A stretch of 64,000 nucleotides of DNA from Incurvaria masculella (GCA_946894095.1 OX335643.1:4203036-4267035), one strand, 5' to 3'; positions 11,290 through 24,605 are shown, counted from the stretch's first letter. A program made the numbers and translations. Notes: generated by a model from the letters alone, not told the origin.

Positions 11290-12449
11290 ACCGATGCAAT
11301 ATAAATACAGCCCAGCTTACTTTAACATGAATTAAGGACAATAGGAAAATAGGCTATGTTTCATAAACTTTCCCACTCAGTTGGCTCAGATCGGATCCTT
11401 GAACAGGGGGGGTCTCCCTTGAGTTATTTCTAGAAATATTCACAAGCTAAAGATATGGCGTTGAGGTGCTGCCTTGAAGTCAACCACATTTTGTTCTTAT
11501 TGATTTGAGGTTATACAACGAGATATCCAGCACAGAATTGAAATCCGATTTTGTATCGAGCAAATAATCCAAATTTTTTTCTTCGAGTGTTTGGTTCGAC
11601 CTTTGGATTACATGTCCACTTCTCTACTGCCGAGCTTTCTAGGCAATTACATCGGTGAACTAATTTTTTGATTATTTTTGAATCGACACAATGCAGTATT
11701 TACTAGGCGTTGATTTTGTATATTAATACCATGCTATGGCATTTCGACTGCAATGATTGAGACGTAATAATATCATAACAACCCTAGCAATAACTGTATC
11801 TCTTGGTCTCTTGCTTTTTTAGCTCATGGATCGAGTGCAGTTTAGTTCTTTTAACATAATTCATTTGATCTCAAAGGAACGGGTTTTAATTTTAGGAAAC
11901 AGGTTCTCACGACATGCTCAGGTTCGAACCATTTTGCATAAGCAATTTCGAATGCGTAGCCTAACAGACCAGTGCAAATAAGGTTATTTAAAAGCGTCAT
12001 CAGGAGTGCTAACTCCTTGTAAGGCTATTAGCACAATTAGTTAATTTGGAAGCCTGTATAATAATGTTATCACAGGTCTAACACATATTCTTGCATAGCA
12101 CATAAACAACAAACTCACCACTGGGTGAACTGAGCTATTGCCGTAAACATTGACATCTTGATGATCGGTTGCTATAAAGAAAAACATTTGTGAACATTTA
12201 GTACGTAAACAATTTCGATATTTTGCAACTAGCTAAGCACGAATTTGTTAAAACCGATGACTTATCATTAATCAGTTGCTTCGTATAAGTCAACTTGCAA
12301 ATATAATAAAGGTATAATAATTCTTCATAATGTATCCAACTATCAGTTCCGTCCATATTTATATTTTTTATTCATACGTTATCACAATATTGTTTTAAAA
12401 AAACCGTGTTCAAACTATTTTTAATGTTGACCATCAATATGTTTTAATA

Positions 12450-12625
12450 TAATATATGGATGGTCTATACCAAATCTACTGTCATGATGTTAGCCCAACA
12501 CACCATTTGGAAACTAGGTTACATGCCAGGACCTTTATTATATCGCACGACTACATCGTACTGGATGGGACAACACACTTGCCATTTTAATTGTCGCTTC
12601 AACCATCTTCATTTTATTGATTGTT
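12450..12625 (-). mobile_element. SINE fragment (tail and body)
   Basis: Contains the family motifs 'ggatggtct', 'tgatgttagcccaacacacca', 'atgccaggacct' and 'cgcttcaaccatctt' in minus orientation. Head missing. Adjacent 12650-12780 is another interspersed repeat, also present at 34540-34650 and, inverted, at 60110-60235. Confidence 0.6.
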
Positions 12626-12659
12626 TGTATTTCATTTGTGATGGTGAAGGCCTCAACCA

Positions 12660-12790
12660 GCCAGCTTGGACGGAGGCGCCGAAACTCGTTGTACAGGGGC
12701 GTTGTACCCCTTTACATACAATGGCAGCAGCGCCGACAAAATTGTTCACTTACGAATCCACTTACTAGTGATTTTCTCTAGTGCCAACGA
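12660..12790 (+). repeat. Interspersed repeat, family B
   Basis: About 110 bp with 'gaaactcgtt', 'ggcagcagcgccgac' and 'gattttctc', shared with 34540-34650 (plus) and 60110-60235 (minus). Class unknown. Confidence 0.5.
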
Positions 12791-13534
12791 TACGGAAAAA
12801 TACATAAGATGTTTAGATATAGACATAGAATATTTAGTGCAACGATATTGCACGCGTTGGTTGCACGTCCCGAACTTGTAAGCTAACTGACTACAGTTAG
12901 ACGTTTTCCACCAACTCGTGGCTACGGTCTGCCGCCATAAAATGAGTCGCGATTGCTACTCCCGTCCTTCCGTGCTCGCTGGCCTTACAGTCGAAAACGG
13001 TCATCTATCTGCACCCGACCGCGCCCAAAGTTGCAACCAAACAGCTGAGCGAGTAACCTTGACCTCCCTCGAACTTTGGCAACAGAAACACCTTTTACAT
13101 ATCACTGCACAGCAATGCCTTATATTTAAAAGTTTACTTTAGTACTTTAATTACTCAAACAAAGAAGAGTCAGGTAACTGGGAAAAATATATGTACTTAC
13201 ATTATATTACCTCTCGACCATTTTTGTGAATGTTCTAAATTCAAAACTAAATTATTTTTGGTATGTGTTTTATTGGTGTATAGTACTTTTGGCATAAAAT
13301 TAAAATGCCAGCAATAATGTTTTTTATCTGAAATTAAAAAATAAGATTCCGAAATCTGTGTGCCCACATAGTGTTCCTATGCTATAAGTTGATGCGTACT
13401 CCTGATACACCAACAAGAACAAATCTTTCTTTAGAACTAAAATAACACTTATGTCAACAACAAATCGCTTTACGAGGTATTGATTGCCTAAGCTTGGTTT
13501 TCACCAAGTGCTGATTTATTTTAATTGACACTTA

Positions 13535-13620
13535 AAGGGCATTTATTACCAAAATGCTGATTATCTTGTACTGGTATTGATCGCAAGCTGCTAGGCAAGG
13601 CCCTTAACAATTGGTGATTA
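13535..13620. repeat. Interspersed MITE-like repeat, family I
   Basis: 'gacactta aagggc', 'atgctgattatctt', 'ctggtattgat' and 'aagctgcta' occur in reverse complement at 28250-28340 inside a CKAP2-like intron. Probably a decayed MITE. Confidence 0.45.
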
Positions 13621-15070
13621 AGGTAAGCAGTAAGCAGTAACTGAAAAATACGGCATAGGTGAATCAACGTTCAAGAAATCAAACATTTAGACTCAACCGC
13701 CACATTTGCGCTCCGATGTCAACGATAAAACCGCAAATGTCTACGCATACTCCATACATAAAATGTGCAGAAGAGGACCAATGATTCACCCTTGTATCAC
13801 GCCGGATGCCTTTTGTAGTGATTCATTGCAAACGTTTTAAAGGGTTTCTTTTTATCGACGGCATTAGATCTATAGACCAATTATTTGCGACAAGTCTATT
13901 TTTATGACGTACCAACTTACAGCACTTGTCACATTTTTAAAACTATACTAAATTTTAAACTTATTAAAATAACTTTTCACGGGTAAAAAGGGGTTTAAGG
14001 GGTCAACCCTTTGATATTTATTCAATCAATCAAATGAATGAGAATACAACCAGATGCATCTGCAACTACAAAAAATCGGATGGGATAAATCTTCCAAAGG
14101 AGAAAACAATCATCATAGTTTATATTGATTCATAAATTAATGGGTGTTATCAATATAGATCGATACATACAGATGACCAATAAATTACCTACCTTTAGTT
14201 TTTATAAAAATAACTGTACATTTCTAGAAAAAAGGCTTTAACGTAAAATGTATGCTAGGCCGCTAGGCCAGATGAACTACAATTCCATTGAGTTTAGAAT
14301 ATACTTAGCCCTCATGAATGTTCCGAATAACCTCCTGCAAGATCAAATCTGCAGCGATGCTCTCCTCTAAAAATAGCAATTCATATGCTGAGCGAACTTA
14401 ACAAGGAGTTAGAGTTTGATTTATTTAATAATAGCCGAGGTATAAGCATCTTAATCATTTGCATGCGTTAGTTAAGTGAGACTAGGAAACGACTTAGGAT
14501 ATCCTGCTGCTGGTTTGCTAGTTAATATTTGAAATAAATAAAGCTCTCGGAAATTCGGTAGTGTAATTGCAATATAAATAATAGAAATTTTCTGTAACGA
14601 AAAGAAGAAATAATTTAGATGTTTGAAAAATGCCTAGCTACTTAATTATAATTTATGTACGTGACAAACTTAGCTTTCGGTAAACACCAGTTTTATTGAC
14701 TATTAAAAAATCACTAGTCATTTTCTACTCCCGTTACTAACAGTATAGCCAAGCTACGTAGGTAGCACAGATTGTTTCAATGGCGGATCCACGGTTGCTT
14801 GCGAAATCAGACAAGCGTGTACGCCACATGTATACGTGAATGCTAGTTGCTTTGAACTCGCTACACGACTAGCAAGGTGAAGGCCGGACACGGACAGTTG
14901 GAAATCGAATAATTTTTTAAACAAACGAAAATATGACGACTGTGGGGCTGTTAGGCCCTTGAAAACAATGCTTTCTCTCATATTTTACCCCCAGCATTGG
15001 TCTTTAACTTTAGAAATACCGATGAAAGAGTTTTGAGACTTCGGTGCCCTCTTAAATCCTCTGGGGCATT

Positions 15071-15283
15071 ACCATGGTTAGTTAACTCGTTAGGTGAACT
15101 GGCAAGTCAGTGATTAAATCCGACGTTTAGTTGCATTTCGTACACCATGCTAAAATAAATGTCAAACGACGTGATACCTACTCGGACAACTGAACTGAAA
15201 TCTCCCAGTTGGCGGGTACGAAATGCAACTAACCGTCAGATTTAATCACTGACTGTTCACCCGGCAAGTTCATTAACCATGGT
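15071..15283. mobile_element. Foldback (inverted-arm) element
   Basis: Arms of about 70 bp: 15071-15140 (ccatggttagttaac..., aagtcagtgattaaatc, gttgcatttcgta) and the inverted 15210-15283 (tacgaaatgcaac, gatttaatcactgact, ttaaccatgg). A snapback MITE of unknown family. Confidence 0.6.
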
Positions 15284-15499
15284 AACCTCTGTGATCTGTG
15301 CGTCCGTCTGTTCGTGAACTTCTGAAAATAGTGGAAACCTACTATATTTAATACATCTTTTCATTTTATATAATCGGACATAGATGGCTAATGCGTCACC
15401 TACCTTGATTAGCCCAAAACACCGCATTGGCGAAGTAATTAGGATATGTATATCATCATTGCATGCCATGAACTTCCCTTTATGAGCACATTTTCCATT

Positions 15500-15612
15500 G
15501 CCGCTTCGACCATCTTTGAGACGTGGAATGCCACCTAATTATTTGGGGAATGCGGTGTGTTGGACTGATATCATGACGGGGAATGTGGTATTAGCCATCC
15601 ATGTCCATAGAT
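15500..15612 (+). mobile_element. SINE fragment, rearranged
   Basis: 'gaatgcggtgtgttgg', 'tgatatcatgac' and 'ttagccatccatgtcca' in plus orientation; 'attgccgcttcgaccatctt' just upstream is in the opposite sense, so two broken copies are joined. Confidence 0.5.
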
Positions 15613-16189
15613 ATGCCTAATAAAACCGGCGCAAACAAAGTAGAAGATTATAATATATCATACTTTATAATTTATAATGTTTGAATAAACAATGATTATT
15701 CGTGCTGCAGCTATAAAGACAATTTCTCGGTACATAATTTGGTTCCTAACGGCCGTGAGAAAGTTGGAAGTCACTTTCACTTAAAAATGTCTAAAACGTG
15801 ATCCGGCCAGTACTATCGTGAACTAACATTAACGTGATATGCTATTTCTGGGGTTCGTTCCGTAAAAAGAATATCAAAAATGTGGAAACAACAGTGATCG
15901 TTTTATTATGACTTAACAATACTAGTGATATCTATATATTATTAAAATAAACTTTTTCGTACCAAGCAAGTACAGTCGTTTCGTCCGAAATCTATGCACC
16001 GGAAATAGAGACAAATTTGAGATCTCTTTCTGTCACGCTGAAGTCAACCATAGAGTAAAAGGGACTTAGGAATTCTTCTCTTTCCAGTGAATGCAATTGA
16101 GAGGAAACGACCGTAAGTCAATTTTTTTCAACTAATGTTAAATGTAATGTAGAAAAAAAAGGTTTGCTTGCTAGCTTAAATCCACTTTA

Positions 16190-16625
16190 CAGCTGGTGGT
16201 CCCATACAAACGTTGAAAGAAGATCATGCTCATATTCGTAGATCCAAAATTATACTCAAACCAGCTTTCTTTGATCGAACTAGATGCTTGATGACCATTC
16301 GCATTGTACACTTCTGTTTGGGTTCCAAGTTATAAGGTCCGAAAATTTTAATTTTTCGCACGTTTTAAACAATACGTTTGAACTTGGTACAATAAAAAAT
16401 GTAAAACAACGTAATTATTAATCCTAGCTTGTTCAATGAAGATGCAAAATAAGTTTAGTTTTTGTTTGATTTCTTACTACAGCGTTCGTGATTTGATTTT
16501 AGATATAAGTCTTTTTATAATTAAAATATTAAAAATATTACCAAATCAAACACTGCGCATTATTTGCTTTGTGGACGAGTTGCATCCTCCTCGTCACGAA
16601 TACTGTCTTTTTTTTAAAACAGATA
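16190..16625 (+). mobile_element. Old copy of MITE family D
   Basis: Diverged relative of 33269-33818: 'gatccaaaatt', 'ttataaggtccgaaa', 'gttgcatcctcctcgtcacg' and 'actgtctttttttt' appear in the same order. Terminal repeats eroded. Confidence 0.5.
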
Positions 16626-19344
16626 CAGTGTCGCGTAAAAGAACATTTATAGGCGCAATGTCCATTCAACATTCGTGTAAATAAGCGAATTATTACGAAA
16701 CAGTATATTTTACATCCAGGTCGGCTTTAAACCAGTCGCTTATAATAATCATTCCCGATCTTGTTGGACTTTTTTGCTCATTAGCGCTGAAGGAATTTTG
16801 TTCCCTCATTTGAAAACCTCCAATGCAATCCTGGATTCGATTCCGGTTTACGGGTTCGTCGAGTATAACCATTCCGAATTGAAATTATAACAATATTTTT
16901 GCGGGTTCTTGGCAGGTTCTCTGACTAGCATTGATCCATCAGTCCGGAGGTCATTGCGAACTTGTGGAAGCTTTCGTCTTTGAAGCTGAAATGACCCATC
17001 GCTGGTCTCAATATAGGTAACAGAAAAGATTTGAACAAATGTATTGATAAAATCTACAAGCCGTATTGCCCGTAGTACATCTGTTATCTGTACACTCTTT
17101 GATAATGCTATCTCAAGATGTCATACTCGTGAACATGGTGTTAGATATCACACTGCGATGTTGAGAATCTAAGCTTCAAAATATAAGTTAGTTGATATCA
17201 TAAGACCAAGTACCAACTAAACTGAACTGTTGAAAAAGGGACACTATTTTACAGATGAAAATGCTTGTATACGAATATATCTACATGGGGCTTTCCGTGC
17301 ATGATGTTCTGGCAAGAGATATTGAAAAAATTTTTGTATTAGATATTTTTGTAGCTGGAGGTGGTGAGAAAACGGGCATTAGTCAAAGTTTACAAAAGTT
17401 TTTGCCAATAGTAACAGTTACAATTCCTTATAACATTAACAGCAAGTATTTAACTATAGGAGAGAACAGGCAGAAAGGCTAGATTAATATGAATTCACGA
17501 GAATCACAATTCATTCAACAGTTTATGACAAATATCCGCTTATTTGTAAAGACCATCCCCGCTATCTAACATGATGCCAATTGGAGTAGGCCAGTACCCA
17601 CAAACGGCACCCTTTCTCGAGCGTCACACCTGGTCCATCCATTGCCTCTCTCGACGATATTTTAGGGAGATGGGTTAATGAATACATAATTTGTGCTTGA
17701 TAAGTTAAGACTCTATGAGAAATGATCAGCCTCTTAGGTACATCCTGTTCAAGCTGAGTACTAGGCGTAAACGTAAATGGCGCCATAGTCGTTTGTCGCC
17801 TAGGCGTTGCCTATTAATATTAGCAACGTTATGCTTTAGGGGATCCAATCATCTCATAAAGTCTAGCCTTTTCCGCTTACTATACGATGTGATTAAACAC
17901 ATACCTTCTTATTATGCTCCCCACTACAGTTATATTTGATAACTTCCTATATTTGGGGAGTTATAGTAGCAATATTGCGGTACGACCTCGGCGTCATGTA
18001 TCATGCCCTTCCTTCAAACCTCCAAGTTTGAATTGACATCTTCTTACTCTTTGACTTTGGGACACATGAAATCGCCGTCGTTATGTTAATGCTACTCGAT
18101 TTTGAAATATCATAAACAAAACTTAATGTAGGTATAAATCCACTGCTTAACCTTGTTCGAGAAGTTTTTAACGCCAACATGCATTCTACGAATGTGCTAT
18201 GCGCTGACGCTGCAGAAATGTTAAGCCCGTATTACTGTTCGATAGATGCATAGAGAAACCGTTCAATGTCATTACTGTAAATACATATGTAGTCACGTGG
18301 CGTATTGGCGATTGGTATCAAGTCACTGTCTGGGTCACAGCTACTAAGTTAACATATCTATTGCTGAGATTCATAAAGATTACTCGTACCTGGCTAAGCC
18401 AAAGTATGTCTTCAGACTGCCAGTTTTGAAATGAAATGCATGGAACAAATGTCAAATTTGACAGTCGGAAGGAATTCTTTGGCTAAGCCGAGTACAAGTT
18501 ACGTCTATGTATTTCAGTATAGAGTAGGTACAGTCGATCATTATTCAAAGGATAACCTTCCGGTTAAAATTAAATATATATAGTATAATAATTCAAGCTA
18601 CCTTTGAATTTTAATATCGTTTAATGTACAGAGCGCATCAGCCTCAATGCCACAATAGGCATTGGCATTTGCAAGAAAAACGTGGGTCAAAATCCTATTT
18701 AAGGGGTATGCTGTTTGTAAACCGTGAATAAAATAAATTTCCTTCAGTTCAATTAAAATTCAGTTCTATAACTCTTCAACTAACCTTTTCCTTCAACCGG
18801 AAGTGAATCCTTTAATCTTTGGTCGACTCGGCTCCGCTCGGTGCAATGGCGTTTTGGACATTCACCCGAACTGCGCCCGAGTAAAATGTGCGCCGGCCAT
18901 GCGCGTAACAATCCAACAGTTTAATCGCAATCAAACCAAACCTTCTGGACCATCCTGACAGAAGGTTTGGTTCGCCATGCATGTCCAATTATATAATAAA
19001 AAGAAAAAAAACTGTTTAACCTTTGATTAACTAAATTATTATTATTATTTATTTATTTATGAACGAGAAGCCGAAGCACATTTTCGTTTGGTTAGTTTAG
19101 ATTTTAACGGTGTTTTTTAACTACTTAAATTAGGTTCTGAAATCCTAGGTACCTTTTGAATAGAATATTAATGAAGTAATATTCAATGTTTTGCGCAAGT
19201 GCTTTCATGACATTATGTCGGATTAGGTTATTCCTATAAAAAATGGTTATAAAATTTGCCCATACCTTTAGGGCGACCGGTCAAAAACAGTTACAGTACC
19301 TATTTTTATGTAACTGGAACTGGATAGTTTACACTACACTTATG

Positions 19345-19556
19345 TACTGTGACGATATTAGCACAAAATACCACTAGGAAACTTGGTGCAATGCCAGGAC
19401 CTTCCTTAATTTCAGGGCTAACTATATCGTCATTTTTTATTGCCGCTTCGACCATTGTTAATTCAATGCGATGATACCACCCCAGGCTGGATTAACGCAA
19501 GTAAACGAGGACGGGAATCTACATATTTACGTGAAATCCGAACCACGAACGACAAA
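19345..19556 (-). mobile_element. SINE, diverged and truncated
   Basis: Minus-oriented body with 'atgccaggaccttcctta', 'tgccgcttcgaccattgtt' and 'tgaaatccgaacca'. The head is lost. It lies just 26 bp from the next SINE. Confidence 0.6.
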
Positions 19557-19581
19557 ACCTTAGTCGTCTTTTGCGACATTT

Positions 19582-19970
19582 GTTTTTTTTTTATGTGACT
19601 GGACATGGATGGCTAATACCACAAGTTCTGTCATGGTATTAGCCCAACACACCACATGGGAACTAGGTGCCATGCCAGGACCTTCCTTATATTGCACGGC
19701 TACATTGAACTGGATGGAAAACACGGACAATTTTCATTGCCGCTTCGACCATCGTTCATCCAATGCGACGGTACCAACCCGGGCGGGATAAACCCTACCA
19801 CCTAGTAAGTAAGGAAGGGGACCTACAGCTTAACGTGGAATCCGAACCAAGGCCAGCCTTCTCTCAACGGTCGAATGGTCACCCATCCAAGACCAGACCG
19901 GACCCAGCGTTGCTTAACTTCGGAGAGCGATCGCCGAAGTGTCGCGCCACTGGGCCACTGAGGCTGACAA
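19582..19970 (-). mobile_element. SINE with 5S rRNA-like head
   Basis: Tail T10 at 19582-19592 (plus strand), then the common SINE body, then a head whose reverse complement (19877-19925) reads like the 3' half of insect 5S rRNA: CCGAAGTTAAGCAACGC, a GGTCCGGT stretch and TTGGATGGGTGACC. These correspond to the pol III internal control region (box A and box C). Beyond this the extreme 5' end has TGGCCCAGTGGCGCG, shared with the tRNA-headed copies. Confidence 0.75.
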
Positions 19971-20318
19971 ACATGCACGGGAAGAAAATATGTAGGACTA
20001 GGTGCCGGAAGTTGCACAGCATACATAACCGAACTAACGGCCATATTCTTCTAAAGAAGTGATAGAATGGTGAAAAAGGCGCTCTGTACAGCGTAGGTAT
20101 GTCAAGTCGTTTCGTGTTTTTGGATAATACATACGCCCTCGCATACGCCCCATCTTAATGAAGCTAAATGTTTTCGTAATAACATCTACCGTTTAAATAC
20201 AATAATGATTCAATTCGCAGTTGTCGAATAATGGTGTATAAGTATCAAATTGGAATGTAATCAGAATCGAAATAGAATCCGAATACGAAAAAATTAACTA
20301 AGTATTTAAAGGGTTAAT

Positions 20319-20686
20319 TTAAGGGCGTGATAAGAACCGTTTGCGTTCAATTTGGTAAAGAAGTAAGTAAAACAACTTTTAATTATATTTTAAAATAACC
20401 ACATCGAAATTCCGTAATAAAAAAAGTAAATATTTCGACCGATTATCTAGCTGCTTTGTGTTCTCAAATTAGATATATGTTCATACACTTTCAGAAAAAA
20501 AGTTTGAGCACAGAATATGAAGATCAGATATTTACCGTTATTATATGAATATAGCTAGACCATAGTCGCATCTTTTATCTTTTTGAGATTCCAAAAAAAG
20601 TAGAAGTAATTTTTTAAATAATAAAACATAGTTTCATTTACGCCCTTTTGCAACTTAATACAATCGGGCACTATCACGCCCTTTAT
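20319..20686. mobile_element. TTAA-flanked MITE, family C
   Basis: TTAA plus GGGCGTGATAA at the left and ...ATCACGCCC at the right, followed by TTTA (mutated TTAA). Interior as in 911-1297. Confidence 0.7.
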
Positions 20687-21579
20687 GAACGCGATATTTG
20701 GACAGCACCTGTCCGATACTGGCGGAAATTAGAATCTCGTATGAGTCACTTGTTAGGGCGAAATTATATCTATACCTTTTACTCAAACACATACCTAACG
20801 AATGACAGCTACTATGGTGAATATTTCTGGTATGTAACCTGTAGTATGGGCTGATTTTTGAGTAGATCTCTGAAATCCACGCACGGCAAGGAGACAGTTA
20901 TTGTTACGGAACGAAGACAAATGAAATTGCACTGCTTTTCCTACCGTGCTACCGTATTGCACGTAAAATCAAGTGCAGTTTGAAACCTCTGTGGTTTTAC
21001 GTCTGCGACAAGTAAAATACCAATGGATGATAATGTATTTGAGATCATTTATTTCGATAAAATCGCACTATTTTATCAAAGCCTTTGAAAATGCTCACAG
21101 TAACTTAACTGTAATCAATACCTAAGTCTTGCTTTCAGATTAAGTCCAAGGTTGCCACTTACCTGCATACCTAGGTGGGGATAAGACATGTGACTTGATC
21201 TAATAAGCCCCAAACTAGACATGCAGGCTAAAGGCTACTTACTATCCATAAAATATTTTTCGTGACTTCGTTTTTGACGAGATTAATATACCTACAATAA
21301 AATCAAGATTCACATTAAAATATGATTACATGCCTCTTTAGAATGCACATTCATAATGTGAATGGTTTCTGATTTTATTGCATAATATCTATTTAAAGTT
21401 TTAATTATTACGTTTTTAGCGAAGAAAAAAACCAGGATAAGTATTTGATCACAGTTTTCATGTATTTTATATCTCATTTATAAGTTTGATTCCATGGGAG
21501 AGTGGCGAGTCGGTTACGACGAATAATATTATCATTATTAAGAATTAAATGTAGGTACAAAAAGTTCCACTCCAAAAAG

Positions 21580-21672
21580 TAACTGTCGAATCTGTGCGCC
21601 CTCAAGAATTTAATGAGAACTTTATCCTCCAGTCTCCACTCCAAACGAGTTTTTCGACGGCAGACGTAAAAG
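21580..21672 (-). pseudogene. Possible CRAL-TRIO N-domain exon fragment
   Basis: A minus frame contains TRLEWRLEDKVLIKFLRAHRFDS, which resembles the 'DxxLLRFLRARKFD' helix of CRAL-TRIO lipid-transfer proteins. The flanking splice sites are weak and the sequence after FDS does not fit the family. A stray exon or remnant; low confidence. Confidence 0.2.
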
Positions 21673-22479
21673 TGTAACCCGGCGGTCAGACTCATGCGTA
21701 CCGCTTTTACATACGCGATTTTCAGCCTAATTTCTACATAATATATGGCTTCCTATTGTCATTACTTACCCCTAATAAACCTGTGGATACTTATTTTATT
21801 TACCATCTGCAGGATGGGATAGAATCATATTTCACAATTATTATTTTTTGCATTTTTTGTGCATAATTTCTCCTGAAGTCGTCGTTTACATTAATTATCC
21901 TAATATAAAATAACAGGAAGATGTTTAGATTTTTAGAAGGCAATGAACACTCACCAAGGTTAGTGACCCACAAGAATAAAATAATTCACACCCGCCGGCG
22001 AAAGTTTTATTTTACCGCGCGCGCCACCGTGAGCGTCTCGTGACCACCGCGTACAATCGAGCGACACACAAGCATGCTGACCCGATGGGTTGCCTTATCG
22101 CCTCCAAAATTGCCGACTTTGAGGCAAAATTGTGATTTTAGGTTTTTTTGGTCGCTAACATTATTCACTTTGAACCGCAGTGTTAATGAAGGTGCAAGTA
22201 TCGCTGTATTATTGTCTTCCTTATTCAGAGTCGCTGGGTTTTATTCACGTTTTAGATAATAATGTTTGAGGTCATCACGAACAAAATAATAATGGTCCCA
22301 TGGTACATTTAAATGTGCTCATAAAATGTCTGAAATGATACTTCTTTTCAGTAGTATTACCTGCTCATCCTTTACGGCCGTATTATGCATGCAGTTGCAT
22401 CGTTGAACTGGTCTTCACCAATAGGGTAGCCTAAAATTGGGAAGTCTGGAATACGGTTTACCATGCCGCAGTGACGTTT

Positions 22480-22602
22480 CGTTAGTTTTTGAATTCGCGA
22501 CGTCAGTTGTCGCAACGGTCGCGTCGCTTGTGTTTGTTCGTATTTGTGTACCTAATATAATTGTTTATTTTGCAGTTATTTCCAAGTTTTCGTCTAAGCA
22601 GG
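22480..22602 (+). other. Candidate untranslated first exon of the CKAP2-like gene
   Basis: A locally CpG-rich patch (gcgacgtcagttgtcgcaac...) followed by AAGCAGG|GTAAGTA (donor at 22603). It could splice to the acceptor at 24483. Inferred from position and donor quality only; the start coordinate is approximate. Confidence 0.3.
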
Positions 22603-23321
22603 GTAAGTAAATTAGTAGTACCCAAGCAAATGTTCTGTTGTATATTTGCTTACTTATTTATTCGCTTGAACTCCAGATTCATAGTTGCGTTGATTTCCCT
22701 TTAGTGGTAGTCCTAGTGGTAGGATTGGCCACTGATCTATGATTCTACTAAAGTCGGCTCACAGGTTCTTATCAGATAGTAAGATAATTAAGAAATAAGA
22801 ATATATTGTCCTTTCAGAATACAAGCATTTGGAACTTGGATCGGATGAGAATGTGGTTCGTTGGCACTCACCATTTTCCAAAATAATTTCTGGAGAAAAT
22901 ATTAACTTGGCGGCATTGACTTATATATTACTTCGTAAGTACCCGGTCAACGCGCACGACTTATGGCACCAGTACGTTGGCCCTCAAATATTCGTTTTAG
23001 GGCCAATGCGACTCAGTCGTCTGCGGACCACTGCAGAGTGATGTTGAGTCGTGAAAATGCCGTTGTTGCGTAGTAAAAGGGTGCATAAAATACGATACGA
23101 AAGTTACAAAGACACATGGAATAACGTATCGTCGTATAAGTAAACTCAGATAATATTTTTTCCTGTTTAACAATTGAATAATTGCATTTTCAATCGATAA
23201 TTTAATTAACTACCAAAGTTCATAAGCGGGCAAGTGACGCCATGCCGCGCGTCGCACGTGTAGGTGAACTAACCTTGTACGGGCGTCCTTTTTATTTCTG
23301 GTTTATTTTGGAGTGATTTTT

Positions 23322-23942
23322 TCTATCATGTGACCACTCGAAGTAAACGGTGAGACCTGATCTACTTGCCTGTTATGTCAAAATTTGTTTTCGTTATATC
23401 TTGGGAAACACTGGTTGTAGACCCATCATGCGACCAGTCAAAGTAAACGTTCCGACCGGATCTAACTATCTGGAATGTCAAAATTTGTTTTCGTTATATC
23501 TTGGGAAACACTGGTCGTAGACCCATCATGCGACCACTCAAAGTAAATGTTCCGACCTGATCTAACTATCTGGAATGTCAAAATTTGTTTTCGTTATATC
23601 TTGGTAAACACTGGTCGTAGACCCATCATGCGACCACTCAAAGTAAACGTCCCGACCGGATCTAACTATCTGGAATGACAAAATTTGTTTTTGTTATATC
23701 TTGGGAAACACTGGTTATAGACCCATCATGCGACCACTCAAAGTAAACGTTCCGACCTGATCTAACTATCCGGAATGTCAAAATTTGTTTTCGTTATATC
23801 TTGGGAAACACTGATTGTAGACCCATCACGCGACCACTCAAAATAAACGCCCCGACCTCATCCACCTGCCTGTCATGTCTAAATTTTCCCAAGATATAAC
23901 GAAAACAAATGTTGACATGACAGGCAGGCAGATCACAGACCA
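23322..23942. repeat. 100-bp tandem repeat array with an inverted cap
   Basis: 'ttgggaaaca' recurs exactly at 23401, 23501, (23601 with one change), 23701 and 23801: a 100-bp unit without indels for about 5.5 copies. Each unit carries tgcgaccactcaaagtaaac, ccgacc, aactatctggaatgtc and tttgttttcgttatatc. After 23880 the same sequence appears inverted (cccaagatataacgaaaaca...), so the block starts and ends in inverted repeats of about 55 bp. Confidence 0.9.
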
Positions 23943-24509
23943 AGCAGGTACAAGAGAAAATTCAAATTGTATTTAACTTGAATACCTTGAATACCTTGAA
24001 ATTACAAAAAACATTTTTCATTCCTAATTTATTTTTTGTTAGTAGATTTTTTTTTCGACTGTACTAAGTGAACTTAAACGTTTAAACTAAAAATAAAGCA
24101 TTTACGTACGCAGGTACAAGGTTGCATCGTTAGACCTAATGCAACATGGCGGCGAGTTGTCAACACGGCTTTGACACGGCGCTTACGTAGTTCTTCCGAG
24201 TTTGGATAGATGGCGCTACTTTTTGCTTGTATGGAGAAGATTTGTTTCAATTCTATATCAGTGCGTATCCTTACCTTTGAAATCATTGCTTGGCGGCCAG
24301 CCTTTCCCTTTCTGTTATGAAGCGATGAGTTATCTTTCATTCAATGGTTTTTTTCGTTGGATAATTTCAAAACTGTACCATTTCATCGTGTTGTTGTTCA
24401 CTACCTATGGATGATAAATAAACAATACATTACAAATAAATTGTTTGTACCCGAACAAAAAAAATGTTTCATATTGTCTGCAGTGGAGGGTAGCTCGCGG
24501 CGTTTCGAC

Positions 24510-24605
24510 ATGGAGTCCCACAAGATGAAGCAAGAAGAACTGGTGAAGAAGATCGAAGAGATGAGGGAGCATCGGAAGATAAAGGAAAAAGCGCGCCTTG
24601 AAAAG
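24510..24605 (+). CDS. CKAP2-like coding exon 1 (residues 1-32)
   Basis: The exon begins at 24484 after tgtctgcag; first ATG at 24510. 32 codons, ending GAAAAG|GTATTC, phase 0. Strongly helical, alternating Lys/Glu. Confidence 0.75.

Larger units (their letters stand above)
9879..22479. other. 12.6 kb without an assignable gene
   Basis: Only short ORFs without recognised domains, plus scattered repeats listed separately: hairpin 11232-11289, SINEs at 12450-12625, 15500-15612, 19345-19556 and 19582-19970, foldback 15071-15283, decayed MITE 16190-16625, a MITE piece at 13535-13620 and a family C MITE at 20319-20686. A plus-strand frame at 10004-10234 (76 aa) looks mildly protein-like but has no supporting splice sites. 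Confidence 0.4.

Noticed and set aside
12918..13142. 74-aa plus frame
   Set aside because: No motif, no splice context; composition of chance ORF.
18934..18972. 14-bp perfect hairpin (aaccaaaccttctg)
   Set aside because: Short, next to a SINE-tail-like piece; no reason to call it functional.
19877..19925. 5S rRNA gene
   Set aside because: Only the 3' half is present, joined to a SINE body and tail.
22829..23041. 70-aa plus frame after a possible acceptor (ctttcag)
   Set aside because: No ATG, no donor, no motif; it could at most be an alternative 5' exon.
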